A stretch of DNA of 64,000 nt. It comes from Butyrivibrio sp. XPD2006. GTDB taxonomy: Bacteria > Bacillota > Clostridia > Lachnospirales > Lachnospiraceae. Of the stretch, positions 25,021 through 33,543 are shown piece by piece. Where the stretch lies: NCBI RefSeq assembly GCF_000420865.1, contig NZ_ATVT01000006.1, positions 1 through 64,000 of the forward strand, written 5' to 3'. How positions within the stretch are numbered: position 1 is the first letter of the stretch; each line of letters opens with the position of its first letter. Position numbers and translations under genes: made by a program. A model generated the notes under the pieces. The model was not told the DNA's origin. It did no database searches and was given only the letters and a program-made list of their open reading frames with translations.

Positions 25021-26477
25021 ATAAACACGATTTTCTCGATGCCGTAGGAGGCATCGATCCGAAGTATGTAGAAGAAGCCGGGAAGCCCGCGAAAAAGAGA
25101 TTTAAGATAGCCCATTTTGAAAGATATGCTCTGGCTGCCGCAGGACTGATACTTCTTATTGTTGCAGGAACCGTGATCACAGTAAGGCGACCGGCCACAG
25201 TATCTGAAACAGAACCCGTCGAGACCGACGAAAGCGTAAGCACCTTGATGATGTCACCTTCAGATACCACAGCAGGCGGAATAACAACCGAAAGCGCTAC
25301 CGAAGAAGCAGTAGAAGAGGCAGACAGCCTTGAAGGAGAAGCGGTTATGAGCAGTGACTTCAATCAGAGCCTCATATCCTTTATCGAAGATAGTGGCTAT
25401 GAGAGCGAGAACTTCATGATATCTCCCACCTCCTACAGAGCAGCTCTGGCGCTGGCTGTAGCAGGTGCAGACGGCGAGACCAAGGACAAGCTGATAAAGG
25501 CCATGGGCTTTGAAACCATGGAGGAAGTAAATGCATGGTATGCTTCCGTGACAGAATCCGAGGATGCCTTTAACGAGTGGCTCAAGTGCGCAAAAGAAGA
25601 TTTTAAGGAATACTCAGACTATTATGGTGATGATGCCAAAGAGCCTGACGGCGCCTTCGATATTCAGAATTCCATTTGGCGCAACACCAAAGCAACCGGC
25701 AAATTATCCGGCAATTACAAGAAATATGTAAAAGAAAACTTCGGCGCAACAGCTGATAACGTGGCTCCGAACAAGATCACAGAAAAAGTAAACAGCTGGA
25801 TAAACAAGAGCACAAACGGCATGATCCCAAGCATCAGCAGCGACCTCTCTTATGCTGATCTGGTTCTTGTAAATACGTTGTATCTGCGCACCTCATGGAC
25901 AAATGAATTCTTTGAGGGTACAACACACAAGGGAACATTCCATGCACTGAGCGGTGAAGACATCGAAAAAGATTTCATGAACAACCAGGACCACTACCTC
26001 TACTATGAAGATGATTCAAGCAAGTTCGTCGTACTTCCTATGAACGGCGGAATTCGTGCAGTATTTGTACTGGGTGATGCAGAAAACGTCATGGAGAACC
26101 TGAATAAAGCCACCTATGAAACCGTAAATGTAACAATTCCGAAATTTGAGAATGAGACATCCTTTAGCAACAACGAGCTTATAGATTATCTCAAGGCACA
26201 AGGCGCAGAAATCGCATTCACACGCGATGCCGATTTCTCACTCATGAGCGATGAGATGTCTCTGATGATAACCGATATCATCCAGAAGACCAAAATCAAA
26301 GTCGATGAGACCGGAATCGAAGCCGCTGCCGCAACTGCAATAATGATGACAGAGGGAGCCTTCCTTGAAGATCCTGAAGAGCCCAAAGAGTTCACAGCAG
26401 ACGAACCCTTCAAGTACATGATCCTCACAAGCGGCGAGAATCCCGAGATGCTCTTCTACGGACAGATTGTAGAATAA
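25017..26477 (+). CDS. Membrane-anchored serpin with sigma-partner N-terminus
   Basis: 486 residues. Residues 1-30 (HDFLDAVGGIDPKYVEEAGK) resemble the cytoplasmic tails of proteins encoded after ECF sigma factors in Lachnospiraceae, a likely sigma-binding region. One membrane segment at about 36-56, an acidic linker to about 105, then a full serpin domain to the end. The hinge DETGIEAAAATA at about 430-441 has the small residues needed for an inhibitory serpin; counting 17 from the hinge Glu puts P1 at about Gly447. Serpins trap proteases by loop insertion. Here it probably faces outside and may pass protease contact to the sigma factor. Confidence 0.85.
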   Translation: MNKHDFLDAVGGIDPKYVEEAGKPAKKRFKIAHFERYALAAAGLILLIVAGTVITVRRPATVSETEPVETDESVSTLMMSPSDTTAGGITTESATEEAVEEADSLEGEAVMSSDFNQSLISFIEDSGYESENFMISPTSYRAALALAVAGADGETKDKLIKAMGFETMEEVNAWYASVTESEDAFNEWLKCAKEDFKEYSDYYGDDAKEPDGAFDIQNSIWRNTKATGKLSGNYKKYVKENFGATADNVAPNKITEKVNSWINKSTNGMIPSISSDLSYADLVLVNTLYLRTSWTNEFFEGTTHKGTFHALSGEDIEKDFMNNQDHYLYYEDDSSKFVVLPMNGGIRAVFVLGDAENVMENLNKATYETVNVTIPKFENETSFSNNELIDYLKAQGAEIAFTRDADFSLMSDEMSLMITDIIQKTKIKVDETGIEAAAATAIMMTEGAFLEDPEEPKEFTADEPFKYMILTSGENPEMLFYGQIVE

Positions 26478-26503
26478 TTCTTGTATTATTTTTAATTTAG
26501 GAC

Positions 26504-26532
26504 TTGATATATTTTAATATCCTTGCTATATT
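26504..26532 (+). promoter_or_regulatory. Promoter of the amino-acid ABC operon
   Basis: TTGATA (26504-26509), a 17-base spacer and TATATT (26527-26532) with an upstream TGC, giving an extended -10. It lies 55 bases ahead of the binding-protein start codon. Confidence 0.7.
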
Positions 26533-26587
26533 ATACATAAATTGTGAATATTTATGCATTAAATGTATAAAAGCAGGAGGAAATATT

Positions 26588-27346
26588 ATGAAAAAGAAAA
26601 TTATAGCAGTAGCTCTTACAGCAATTGTAGCCCTTGGTTCTCTCGTTGGATGCGGAAGCAGCTCAAACGGCAGCACAGGCGATGCACTTATCGTTGGTAC
26701 AAACGCAGCATTCCCACCTTTCGAGTATGTTGGAGATGACGGTAAGCCCGACGGATTCGACATTGCACTTATCAAGGCAATCGGTGAGAAGGCCGGCATG
26801 GAAGTTCAGATCCAGGATATGGAGTTTGACTCTCTCGTATCTTCAATCGGAAACAAGATCGACGTTGCCATCGCAGGTATGACTGTTACCGAAGAGAGAA
26901 AGAAGACTGTTGATTTCTCAGATTCTTACTACGAAGCTGTTCAGGATGTAATCGTTCCTAAGGGATCAGCAATTGCTACAGCCGATGACCTCAAGGGTCT
27001 CAAGATCGGTGTTCAGCTCGGAACAACAGGTGAATTCATTGCCGATGAGATTGAAGGAGCAGAAATATCCGCTTATAATAAAGCAGTAGACGCTGTAAAC
27101 GACCTCAACAACGGACGTGTTGACTGTGTCATCGTCGACAAGAACCCTGCTGAAGTATTCGGCGCTCAGTTCCCTGATCAGGTTGATGTTATTCCCGGAA
27201 CAAACTTCGACTTTGAGCCTGAGAACTACGCAATCGCACTTCCTAAGGGAAACACAGAGCTTGCCGAGAAGATCAACACAGCACTTAAAGAGCTCAAGGA
27301 AGACGGAACATACGACGCCCTCGTTAAAAAATACATTGAGGAGTAA
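26588..27346 (+). CDS. Amino-acid ABC transporter substrate-binding lipoprotein
   Basis: 252 residues from ATG 26588 (AGGAGG upstream). Signal peptide with lipobox LVGC, then the type-2 periplasmic binding fold of family 3 binding proteins: ALIVGTNAAFPPFEY, GKPDGFDIALIKAIGEK, VAIAGMTVTEERKKTVDFS and GVQLGTTGE. It captures polar or other amino acids outside the cell for the permease and ATPase encoded next. Ligand identity cannot be told from sequence alone. Confidence 0.93.
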   Translation: MKKKIIAVALTAIVALGSLVGCGSSSNGSTGDALIVGTNAAFPPFEYVGDDGKPDGFDIALIKAIGEKAGMEVQIQDMEFDSLVSSIGNKIDVAIAGMTVTEERKKTVDFSDSYYEAVQDVIVPKGSAIATADDLKGLKIGVQLGTTGEFIADEIEGAEISAYNKAVDAVNDLNNGRVDCVIVDKNPAEVFGAQFPDQVDVIPGTNFDFEPENYAIALPKGNTELAEKINTALKELKEDGTYDALVKKYIEE

Positions 27347-27355
27347 TACTTATAA

Positions 27356-28042
27356 ATGACTTTATCTGAACGCTTTATTGCAGCTTTCATAACCGGCGAC
27401 CGCTGGAAGCAGTATCTTGCAGGACTTGGCATAACTCTTGAAGTTGCCATATTTGCAGGAATACTCGGTATCATAATCGGAACCGTTGTGGCCCTTATGA
27501 AGCTATCAACAACTGAAGACGGAAAGCCTACGATCCTTAACTACATTGCTACGGTTTACGTGGATATTATCAGAGGAACTCCCAGTGTACTGCAGCTCCT
27601 CATCATGTGGTTTATCATCATGGCCTCTTCCAACAATGGAATACTGGTGGCATCTCTTTCCTTTGGTATCAACTCGGGAGCCTACGTTTCCGAGATTGTC
27701 CGTGGAGGAATCCTTGCAGTTGACAAGGGACAGATGGAAGCCGGCAGAAGTCTTGGACTTTCCAAGGCAGCTACCATGCGCTACATCATCCTTCCGCAGG
27801 CCATCAAGAATGTCATTCCGCCCCTGGGGAACGAGTTTATTACTCTGATAAAAGAGACTGCGATCGTAGGTTACGTTTCTCTCGCAGACCTTACCCGTGT
27901 GGCAAACCAGGTAGCTTCAAGGACCTATGATGCTTTCATGCCCCTCATAGGTGCAGCTGTTGTTTACTTTGTGATAATCAAGCTGCTGACCATACTCCTT
28001 GGAAAACTTGAAAGGAGGATGCGTAAGAGTGATAAGCGTTAA
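27356..28042 (+). CDS. Amino-acid ABC transporter permease
   Basis: 228 residues with five membrane segments, HisM/GlnP type. [15 protein letters not shown] and the EAA loop [20 protein letters not shown] are family signatures; [15 protein letters not shown] follows. It forms the membrane channel of the importer. It is 9 bases after the binding-protein gene and overlaps the ATPase gene by 14 bases. Confidence 0.93.
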   Translation: MTLSERFIAAFITGDRWKQYLAGLGITLEVAIFAGILGIIIGTVVALMKLSTTEDGKPTILNYIATVYVDIIRGTPSVLQLLIMWFIIMASSNNGILVASLSFGINSGAYVSEIVRGGILAVDKGQMEAGRSLGLSKAATMRYIILPQAIKNVIPPLGNEFITLIKETAIVGYVSLADLTRVANQVASRTYDAFMPLIGAAVVYFVIIKLLTILLGKLERRMRKSDKR

Positions 28043-28766
28043 GAATCTCCATAAAGAATTCAAGAATACCGACGGATCCGTAACCAAGGTTCTCTCAGGT
28101 ATCACATATGAAGTTGCAAAGGGTGAAAAGATTGTTATCGTAGGCCCTTCAGGATCAGGAAAGAGCACCTTCCTCAGATGCCTCAACCTGCTTGAGAGGC
28201 CCACATCCGGTGAGATTTACTTTGATGCTCAGGAGATCACCGATCCCAAGATCAATATAAACAAGATCAGGCAGCGTATGGGAATGGTTTTCCAGAACTT
28301 CAATCTCTTTAACAATCTCACCGTAATGGATAACATCATCCTTGCACCAGTCAAGCTTAAGATCATGAGTGAAAAAGAGGCCAGAGAAAAGGCCACAGAG
28401 CTCTTAAAGAGGGTTAATCTTCTTGATAAAGCCGATGTCTATCCGGTTTCGCTCTCCGGCGGACAGAAGCAGAGAATCGCAATCGTGCGCTCTCTGTGCA
28501 TGAATCCCGAGATGATGCTCTTTGATGAGCCGACATCAGCCCTCGATCCCGAGATGGTAGGCGAAGTTCTCGACGTTATGAAACAGCTTGCCGACGAGGG
28601 AATGACCATGGTTGTCGTAACTCACGAGATGGGATTTGCAAGAGAAGTTGCCACCAAGGTCCTCTTTATGGACGAAGGCAAGATCCTTGAAGAAAACACA
28701 CCCAAAGAGTTTTTCGAAAATCCGCAGAGCCAGAGGCTTAAGGATTTCCTTTCAAAAGTTCTATAA
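28029..28766 (+). CDS. Amino-acid ABC transporter ATPase
   Basis: 245 residues from GTG 28029, with AAAGGAGG 10 bases upstream; the longer frame from 27999 has no ribosome site. Walker [18 protein letters not shown] signature, [12 protein letters not shown]alker B and the H-loop [12 protein letters not shown] are of the GlnQ type. It drives import through the permease. Last gene of the three-gene operon, closed by the terminator at 28783. Confidence 0.94.
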   Translation: MISVKNLHKEFKNTDGSVTKVLSGITYEVAKGEKIVIVGPSGSGKSTFLRCLNLLERPTSGEIYFDAQEITDPKININKIRQRMGMVFQNFNLFNNLTVMDNIILAPVKLKIMSEKEAREKATELLKRVNLLDKADVYPVSLSGGQKQRIAIVRSLCMNPEMMLFDEPTSALDPEMVGEVLDVMKQLADEGMTMVVVTHEMGFAREVATKVLFMDEGKILEENTPKEFFENPQSQRLKDFLSKVL

Positions 28767-28782
28767 TATCAGATATATCAAG

Positions 28783-28816
28783 GCCTCCTTAGACATTGTC
28801 TAAGGAGGCTTTCTTT
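28783..28816 (+). terminator. Terminator of the amino-acid ABC operon
   Basis: Perfect 12-bp stem GCCTCCTTAGAC (28783-28794) / GTCTAAGGAGGC (28798-28809), 3-base loop, then TTTCTTT. Placed 16 bases after the stop codon. Confidence 0.85.
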
Positions 28817-29283
28817 AGACAATAAACAAGATTTGAACCCTCAGATGTAAAGCGTGCGCCTTGCCGTTTGCATATGTGCGTTATATTGCACGTTTGAGTC
28901 ATGCAATGACGCAACAATTCTAATGCGCATGTCTCACCAATTTAGCCAAACATGCGCAAGAAGCATTTTCGCGTATAGCATGACAAAAATCTCAATAAAA
29001 ATCATGCAAAAAGACCATTTTTCCTTTCCGCATGACCTCAAAGTCACGCGCTTTCTGTTTTTTCTGATCCGCATGACTTTGAAGCGCCTCAAAAGTCATG
29101 CAAAAAGAGAAAAGTTGCTCATAGCGTGACTTTAAGGCTGATGAGGTCAATATTTTTCTACATATACAGAAAAAAGTGGACTATGGGCGTAGAAAATACC
29201 GCAGCAGTTTACAGCAGTTTACATGGGCGGAAGAACCAATGCTCTGCTCATCCCCCTACCATGCCCGCCTTAGTGACCAATAC
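28817..29283. other. Non-coding region with repeated GCATGAC/GTCATGC words
   Basis: About 470 bases with no gene that has a ribosome site. The 7-mer GCATGAC or its complement occurs at 28898, 28978, 29030, 29071 and 29095, with GCGTGAC at 29124. TCATGCAAAAAGA occurs twice (29002 and 29096). The spacing is uneven, so this is not a simple tandem array. It may be decayed repeats or a cluster of binding sites. Confidence 0.5.
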
Positions 29284-29372
29284 TCTTGAAAAAACACCGG
29301 AGTCAAGGGACAGTACGCTGGGCGCCGCTCTTTGGCGCCCGGGCAGCCCTTGGCTCCGGTGTTTTTTCAAGA
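29284..29372. repeat. Two-tier cruciform repeat, possible bidirectional terminator
   Basis: Outer arms 29284-29309 and 29347-29372 match at 25 of 26 positions and carry A6 and T6 runs, so the hairpin ends in T-runs on both strands. An inner stem GGGCGCC (29320-29326) / GGCGCCC (29334-29340) lies inside. The arm word GGAGTCAAGGG is shared with palindrome copy B. Confidence 0.85.
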
Positions 29373-29418
29373 TACAATATTAAGGGTGCGGGCTCGTAAA
29401 CGAGTCTAAACCCATCCC

Positions 29419-31017
29419 CTATTTCTTAGCCAGCGCCAGCACTCTTCTATAGCTCAGTAGCGCCAGAACTGCTGCGATTGCCATAAAGACAAGTGCCAGA
29501 ATTTTGTGATCTATGCGCAATCCAAGGAATACTACAAGCACCACGAGTATCATAACCACGAACATGTTAGGAAGCATGTACCATGCCACTCCGGGACCCT
29601 GCTTAATAACTTCCACTTCATTCTCCCAGTCAAGCCTCATGTGCTTTATTCCGCACACGCAGCCCCAGGCTGTAGAGAAAGCACAAAGGGCAGTTCCAAG
29701 TATCAGATAAAGTACAGTATTTATCAGAGGCACCCTGGCAGAAATGCACAGGCACAGGGTCGTAAAGGCCATCACAGGAACCGACAGACACATGTTAAAG
29801 AGCATCTTGCCCTGATAGAGCGTCTTCTTTTCAATAGGCAGGCTCTGGACTATCCAGTAGTTCTTGCCCTCAAGTGATGGGGAACAAGCTGTGGTTGCCA
29901 TCATTCCCACCATAAAATACACGATCAGTGGGATAGCCGGTTGCAGAATTGCAGAATCAACCGGTGCATTCTGAGTCACAACTGCAATTAACTTATCAAA
30001 TCCGATGATCAGCGTTGCCACACCCAGTATTACGGCAAGCACATCTCCCACCGCCGCATTGGTGATATAGGTCGTCGAACCGATCATCCTCCTGAATTCC
30101 TTGTACGCAATGGCGGTAACGAGACTTCTCTTTTTCTGAGTTGTCATCTTGTATGTACCGCGTGCAGCGTGAGACTTAAGAGCCGAGTTGATATTTCTGT
30201 AAGACCTTCCCACTATGTGGAACAGAATGATGAAAAGAGCTGACGACACCACTATAAGTAAAAGTCCGCAGACAATACTTCCCTTCGTCACTGCATCTGA
30301 GAACCATCCCATGGGAAGGTATACACCGGATGCCTTCTCTACTGCCCCGGACATATTCTCAAGAGTCTGCTCAGCTCTTCCGTCTCTGAACAAGCCCTCA
30401 ATTATATATCTCAGTGAAAAACTGAAAATGATAAATGCAAAAGTTATTATCGTATGGATCAGATTATTCTTCTTAAATCCCGAGCTGATCCTGGCAATTA
30501 TAAATCCTATGAATGATGCAGCCAGCATAGGTATAAGCGGAATAAACAGCGATAACACTATCCAGTACAGGTAGATCAAAACGCTGGGATGAGCAAATAT
30601 GCCATAGCCGATGAGCATTGCAACTGATACACTCATGTACCACGGCAGTGAATTGATGTACATGTAAAGAAACTTGCATCCCGCGATAGTGCTGCTCTCA
30701 AAAGGAAGTGACATCAGCATGTCATATTCCTTAAAATTAAAGAGATATCCGTTTGTCTTGAACACAGTGAACACAAATGCAAGTGAGCTGATCACCAGTG
30801 CACACATGGCGGGAGCAGAATCAATCATTCCCATCGCTCCGTAGCCTATACACATCAGCACGCTGTAAGCCATCACCATCGCATAGAGGAAGAATAATCC
30901 CACATACGCAGCGACTATCTTATTCTTCTTCTTTTTGTCTTTTGTATGTTTAAAGACGTTCATCCTGCTGGTTGAAACAAGAAGCGCCTTTAAAAGTACC
31001 ATGCTCCTCTTATCCAT
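29419..31017 (-). CDS. ABC-2 type exporter permease
   Basis: 532 residues from ATG 31017, which has GGAGG 6 bases upstream and overlaps the ATPase gene by 8 bases. About 12 hydrophobic segments are spread over the protein, with a basic patch DKKKKNK near the N-terminus. It is the membrane half of an exporter with the ATPase encoded just upstream. The cargo is unknown; no peptide or bacteriocin gene is adjacent. Confidence 0.85.
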   Translation of the reverse strand: MDKRSMVLLKALLVSTSRMNVFKHTKDKKKKNKIVAAYVGLFFLYAMVMAYSVLMCIGYGAMGMIDSAPAMCALVISSLAFVFTVFKTNGYLFNFKEYDMLMSLPFESSTIAGCKFLYMYINSLPWYMSVSVAMLIGYGIFAHPSVLIYLYWIVLSLFIPLIPMLAASFIGFIIARISSGFKKNNLIHTIITFAFIIFSFSLRYIIEGLFRDGRAEQTLENMSGAVEKASGVYLPMGWFSDAVTKGSIVCGLLLIVVSSALFIILFHIVGRSYRNINSALKSHAARGTYKMTTQKKRSLVTAIAYKEFRRMIGSTTYITNAAVGDVLAVILGVATLIIGFDKLIAVVTQNAPVDSAILQPAIPLIVYFMVGMMATTACSPSLEGKNYWIVQSLPIEKKTLYQGKMLFNMCLSVPVMAFTTLCLCISARVPLINTVLYLILGTALCAFSTAWGCVCGIKHMRLDWENEVEVIKQGPGVAWYMLPNMFVVMILVVLVVFLGLRIDHKILALVFMAIAAVLALLSYRRVLALAKK

Positions 31018-31720
31018 TGTCAGCCTCCAAAAATGCCTCTTCAAGTGATTGGCCTTCGGTTAATTCCTCCATTGTTCCGGAAGCGATGATCTTGCCTTTT
31101 TTGATAATAGCTACTTTGTTGCAGAGCTTCTCAGCGACATCAAGGACATGGGTCGAGAAAAATATGGCTGTTCCGCGGTTGCACATTTCATGCATTATCT
31201 CTTTTAACGTAAACGTCGCCTTGGGATCGAGACCAACGAAGGGTTCGTCGAGAACCAAAAGCTTCGGATCATGGATCAGAGCTGAAATTATCGCAACCTT
31301 CTGCTTCATACCATGGGAATAGGAACTGATAAGATCTCCGAGTGCATCGGTTATTTCAAAGAGATCGGCGTATTTCTTTATCTTCTCCTCTCTCTCCTGC
31401 GCACTTATGTCAAAGACATCAGAAACAAAATTCAGATACTGGATCCCTGTAAGATTCTCGTACAGATCCGGGTTATCAGGAATATAAGCTGTTACCTTCT
31501 TGCACTCCATGGGCTCATCTTTTACGGAGTGTCCGTCAATAAAGATCTCGCCTTCGGTAAAATCAAGTACTCCCACAACTGCACGGATAGTTGTTGATTT
31601 GCCTGCGCCGTTGTGACCGATAAAGCCGTATATATCTCCGCTCTCAACGGTAAGTGTCACGTTGTCAGCAGCTTTTTTCCCTCCGTCGTATGACTTAGAA
31701 TAGTTTTTTATCTCCAACAT
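31010..31720 (-). CDS. ABC exporter ATPase
   Basis: 236 residues. Walker A GHNGAGKST, signature YSHGMKQK and Walker B LLVLDEPFVGLDP are intact; FSTHVLDVAEKLC is the H-loop region. This is the CcmA/NatA-like class used with ABC-2 permeases for export of drugs, peptides or ions. It begins a two-gene operon with the permease at 29419. Confidence 0.92.
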   Translation of the reverse strand: MLEIKNYSKSYDGGKKAADNVTLTVESGDIYGFIGHNGAGKSTTIRAVVGVLDFTEGEIFIDGHSVKDEPMECKKVTAYIPDNPDLYENLTGIQYLNFVSDVFDISAQEREEKIKKYADLFEITDALGDLISSYSHGMKQKVAIISALIHDPKLLVLDEPFVGLDPKATFTLKEIMHEMCNRGTAIFFSTHVLDVAEKLCNKVAIIKKGKIIASGTMEELTEGQSLEEAFLEADNG

Positions 31721-31791
31721 TTTCTACTTCCTCCATAACAAACTCCGTATCTAACTGTATCTAATATAAAGATATCATAGCATTTACACAT

Positions 31792-31826
31792 AAAAAAGAC
31801 CGATATCACACGGATATCGGTCCATT
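31792..31826 (-). terminator. Terminator of the lipoprotein gene
   Basis: Perfect 10-bp stem GACCGATATC (31799-31808) / GATATCGGTC (31814-31823) with a 5-base loop, followed on the minus strand by six T. It lies 20 bases past the stop codon at 31846. Confidence 0.85.
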
Positions 31827-31845
31827 TTACACCTGTTTTGGCGAA

Positions 31846-33003
31846 TTACTGTACGGTATTAAACTCTATCATATTTGCAGCTTCGTAATCTGCATAGAAC
31901 TGGTTAAGTATTGTGTCGTCCGCAACCTTAGCCTCAGGATCATCATTTACAGTACGAATATCAGACGTATGATAGTATGTTCCGTTTCCATCTCCGTCAT
32001 ACTCAACATAAGCATTCTCATCAATTACAAGAAGATCAGACTCTGTGATTATCATCTTCTTCATGCCATGATTGTTTCCGACATAGAGGAGTTTGCCGTC
32101 GCTTGCAAGAGGATAGGCTGTACCACCGCACTCTACATAACCAAGGTACAGAATATTTCCGTCTGCATCATACTCATAAACATCAGCATCGATTGCTACA
32201 AACTTCTTGCCATCGCCATCATAATCATATGTTCCTGAAGCAACCAAAAGAACATCCTTATCTCCTACAGTAACATTTGCATAACCCTGGCCTGCCTGAA
32301 GCTTATCAACGATCTGTGTGAAGGTGTCGCATCCTGTGATATCCATAGGTATGTGTGAATCTTCATCATCGGGAATACCTGCGCTTGCCTGCTTGTTTGG
32401 ATCGTAGAGAGCCTCTGCGATAGCCTGGGGATCAAAGCCGTCAAGGTCCTTTGCAACGGTAGAAAGTGAGTATGCAATACCAATCTCAACATCATACCAT
32501 CTTACAAGGTCTGCGCTCTCGCTCTCACCAACAAAGCGTGAAGCTGTTCCGGTCATGTTTCCTTCGCCCCAGTTTGCAAGTGTTATATCATCAGTAACTG
32601 TCCACTCATAATTCATTCCGGAAATATCCTGGTTATTATCGCCAACAACCTGCTCTCTTGCAGTAAAGTTCATTCCGTCGAGATCAAAATCAAGCTCTAC
32701 AACAGGACCCGGTACTTCAAAAGATGAAGGGTCTGTGTTACCCATTGCTCGCCATACCACATTGGTTGCACCCTCCGGAGCACTAAAGCCGTTTGGTACC
32801 AGTGCAGAAGCCTCATCCTCTGTGATCTCTTTCCATGGATTTGCAAGCTCTGTACTCTCAGTAGTCTCAGTTGTCTCTGCAACCTCTGCTACTTCTGTAG
32901 TCTCTGTTGTCTCAGTCTCGGCAGGAGCTGTCTCTTTTCCGCATGCTGCCATCTGAAGTGCAAAGACACTCATCATCATTACAATTAAAATTCTCTTCTT
33001 CAT
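31846..33003 (-). CDS. Lipoprotein of unknown function
   Basis: 385 residues. Signal peptide with lipobox MAAC, a linker rich in Glu, Thr and Ala (about 22-55), then a globular region. Repeated acidic D-x-D-G-D motifs (YDYDGDGKKF, YDADGNILY, EYDGDGNGTYY) resemble calcium-type loops or WD-like beta repeats. I cannot assign a function. It is single, with its own terminator, and lies upstream of a divergent small membrane protein. Confidence 0.75.
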   Translation of the reverse strand: MKKRILIVMMMSVFALQMAACGKETAPAETETTETTEVAEVAETTETTESTELANPWKEITEDEASALVPNGFSAPEGATNVVWRAMGNTDPSSFEVPGPVVELDFDLDGMNFTAREQVVGDNNQDISGMNYEWTVTDDITLANWGEGNMTGTASRFVGESESADLVRWYDVEIGIAYSLSTVAKDLDGFDPQAIAEALYDPNKQASAGIPDDEDSHIPMDITGCDTFTQIVDKLQAGQGYANVTVGDKDVLLVASGTYDYDGDGKKFVAIDADVYEYDADGNILYLGYVECGGTAYPLASDGKLLYVGNNHGMKKMIITESDLLVIDENAYVEYDGDGNGTYYHTSDIRTVNDDPEAKVADDTILNQFYADYEAANMIEFNTVQ

Positions 33004-33216
33004 AATTCCTCCTCTTTAACGCATTATTCTTCAGTCGTAAACTCACAACAGTGTCATTATAGCACCGTTACTGCACCATAAATCTTAAGCTTCTCTAAAA
33101 TAGGCGTGTGACAGTTTTGTGATAAACAGTTTGATAACATACAATCAACAAAACAAACACAACACAAACACAAAATACAAAGAGAGAGAATAGAAGACAT
33201 TAAGGAGGACAAACAT

Positions 33217-33423
33217 ATGACAACTATAATCGCAAAAATCTTTATTATCATGACACTGGTATTTGAGGTAATCACAATCACAACCGGATCAGCTCTTTAT
33301 CCTGTATTCACAGCAGCCTGCGTTATCATCTTCGGATGCATCGCACTTCAGATCATCATCGGAAAGGTACAGAGATACAGCTTACAGCACAAGGCAATAA
33401 GAAAGATGTTCTTACTTGGATGA
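33217..33423 (+). CDS. Small two-helix membrane protein
   Basis: 68 residues, ATG at 33217 with AGGAGG upstream. Two hydrophobic segments (about 4-25 and 30-50) and a basic C-terminus (VQRYSLQHKAIRKM). The function is unknown; size and charge fit a small regulator or toxin-like peptide, though there is no antisense or antitoxin signal. A terminator follows at 33470. Confidence 0.7.
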   Translation: MTTIIAKIFIIMTLVFEVITITTGSALYPVFTAACVIIFGCIALQIIIGKVQRYSLQHKAIRKMFLLG

Positions 33424-33469
33424 TAATTACCTCTTATATAAAAAAACTAAATACAGGCAATACAATATA

Positions 33470-33506
33470 AAAGAACAGGAAGATGCCCCTCCTGTTCTTT
33501 TCTTTT
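33470..33506 (+). terminator. Terminator of the small membrane protein gene
   Basis: Stem AAAGAACAGGA (33470-33480) / TCCTGTTCTTT (33490-33500) with a 9-base loop and TTTCTTTT beyond. The A/T-rich stem base also allows use from the minus strand. Confidence 0.8.
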
Positions 33507-33543
33507 ATGCCATATCAATTTTAAGTGCTTCTATTAGATCTGT

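Noticed and set aside
28854-29383. Two short plus-strand frames in the gene-free region
   Set aside because: No ribosome site or recognised motif, and the DNA is made of repeated words and a cruciform.
33057-33216. Riboswitch or small RNA between lipoprotein and small membrane protein
   Set aside because: Only A/C-rich runs and weak repeats; nothing supports a folded RNA.
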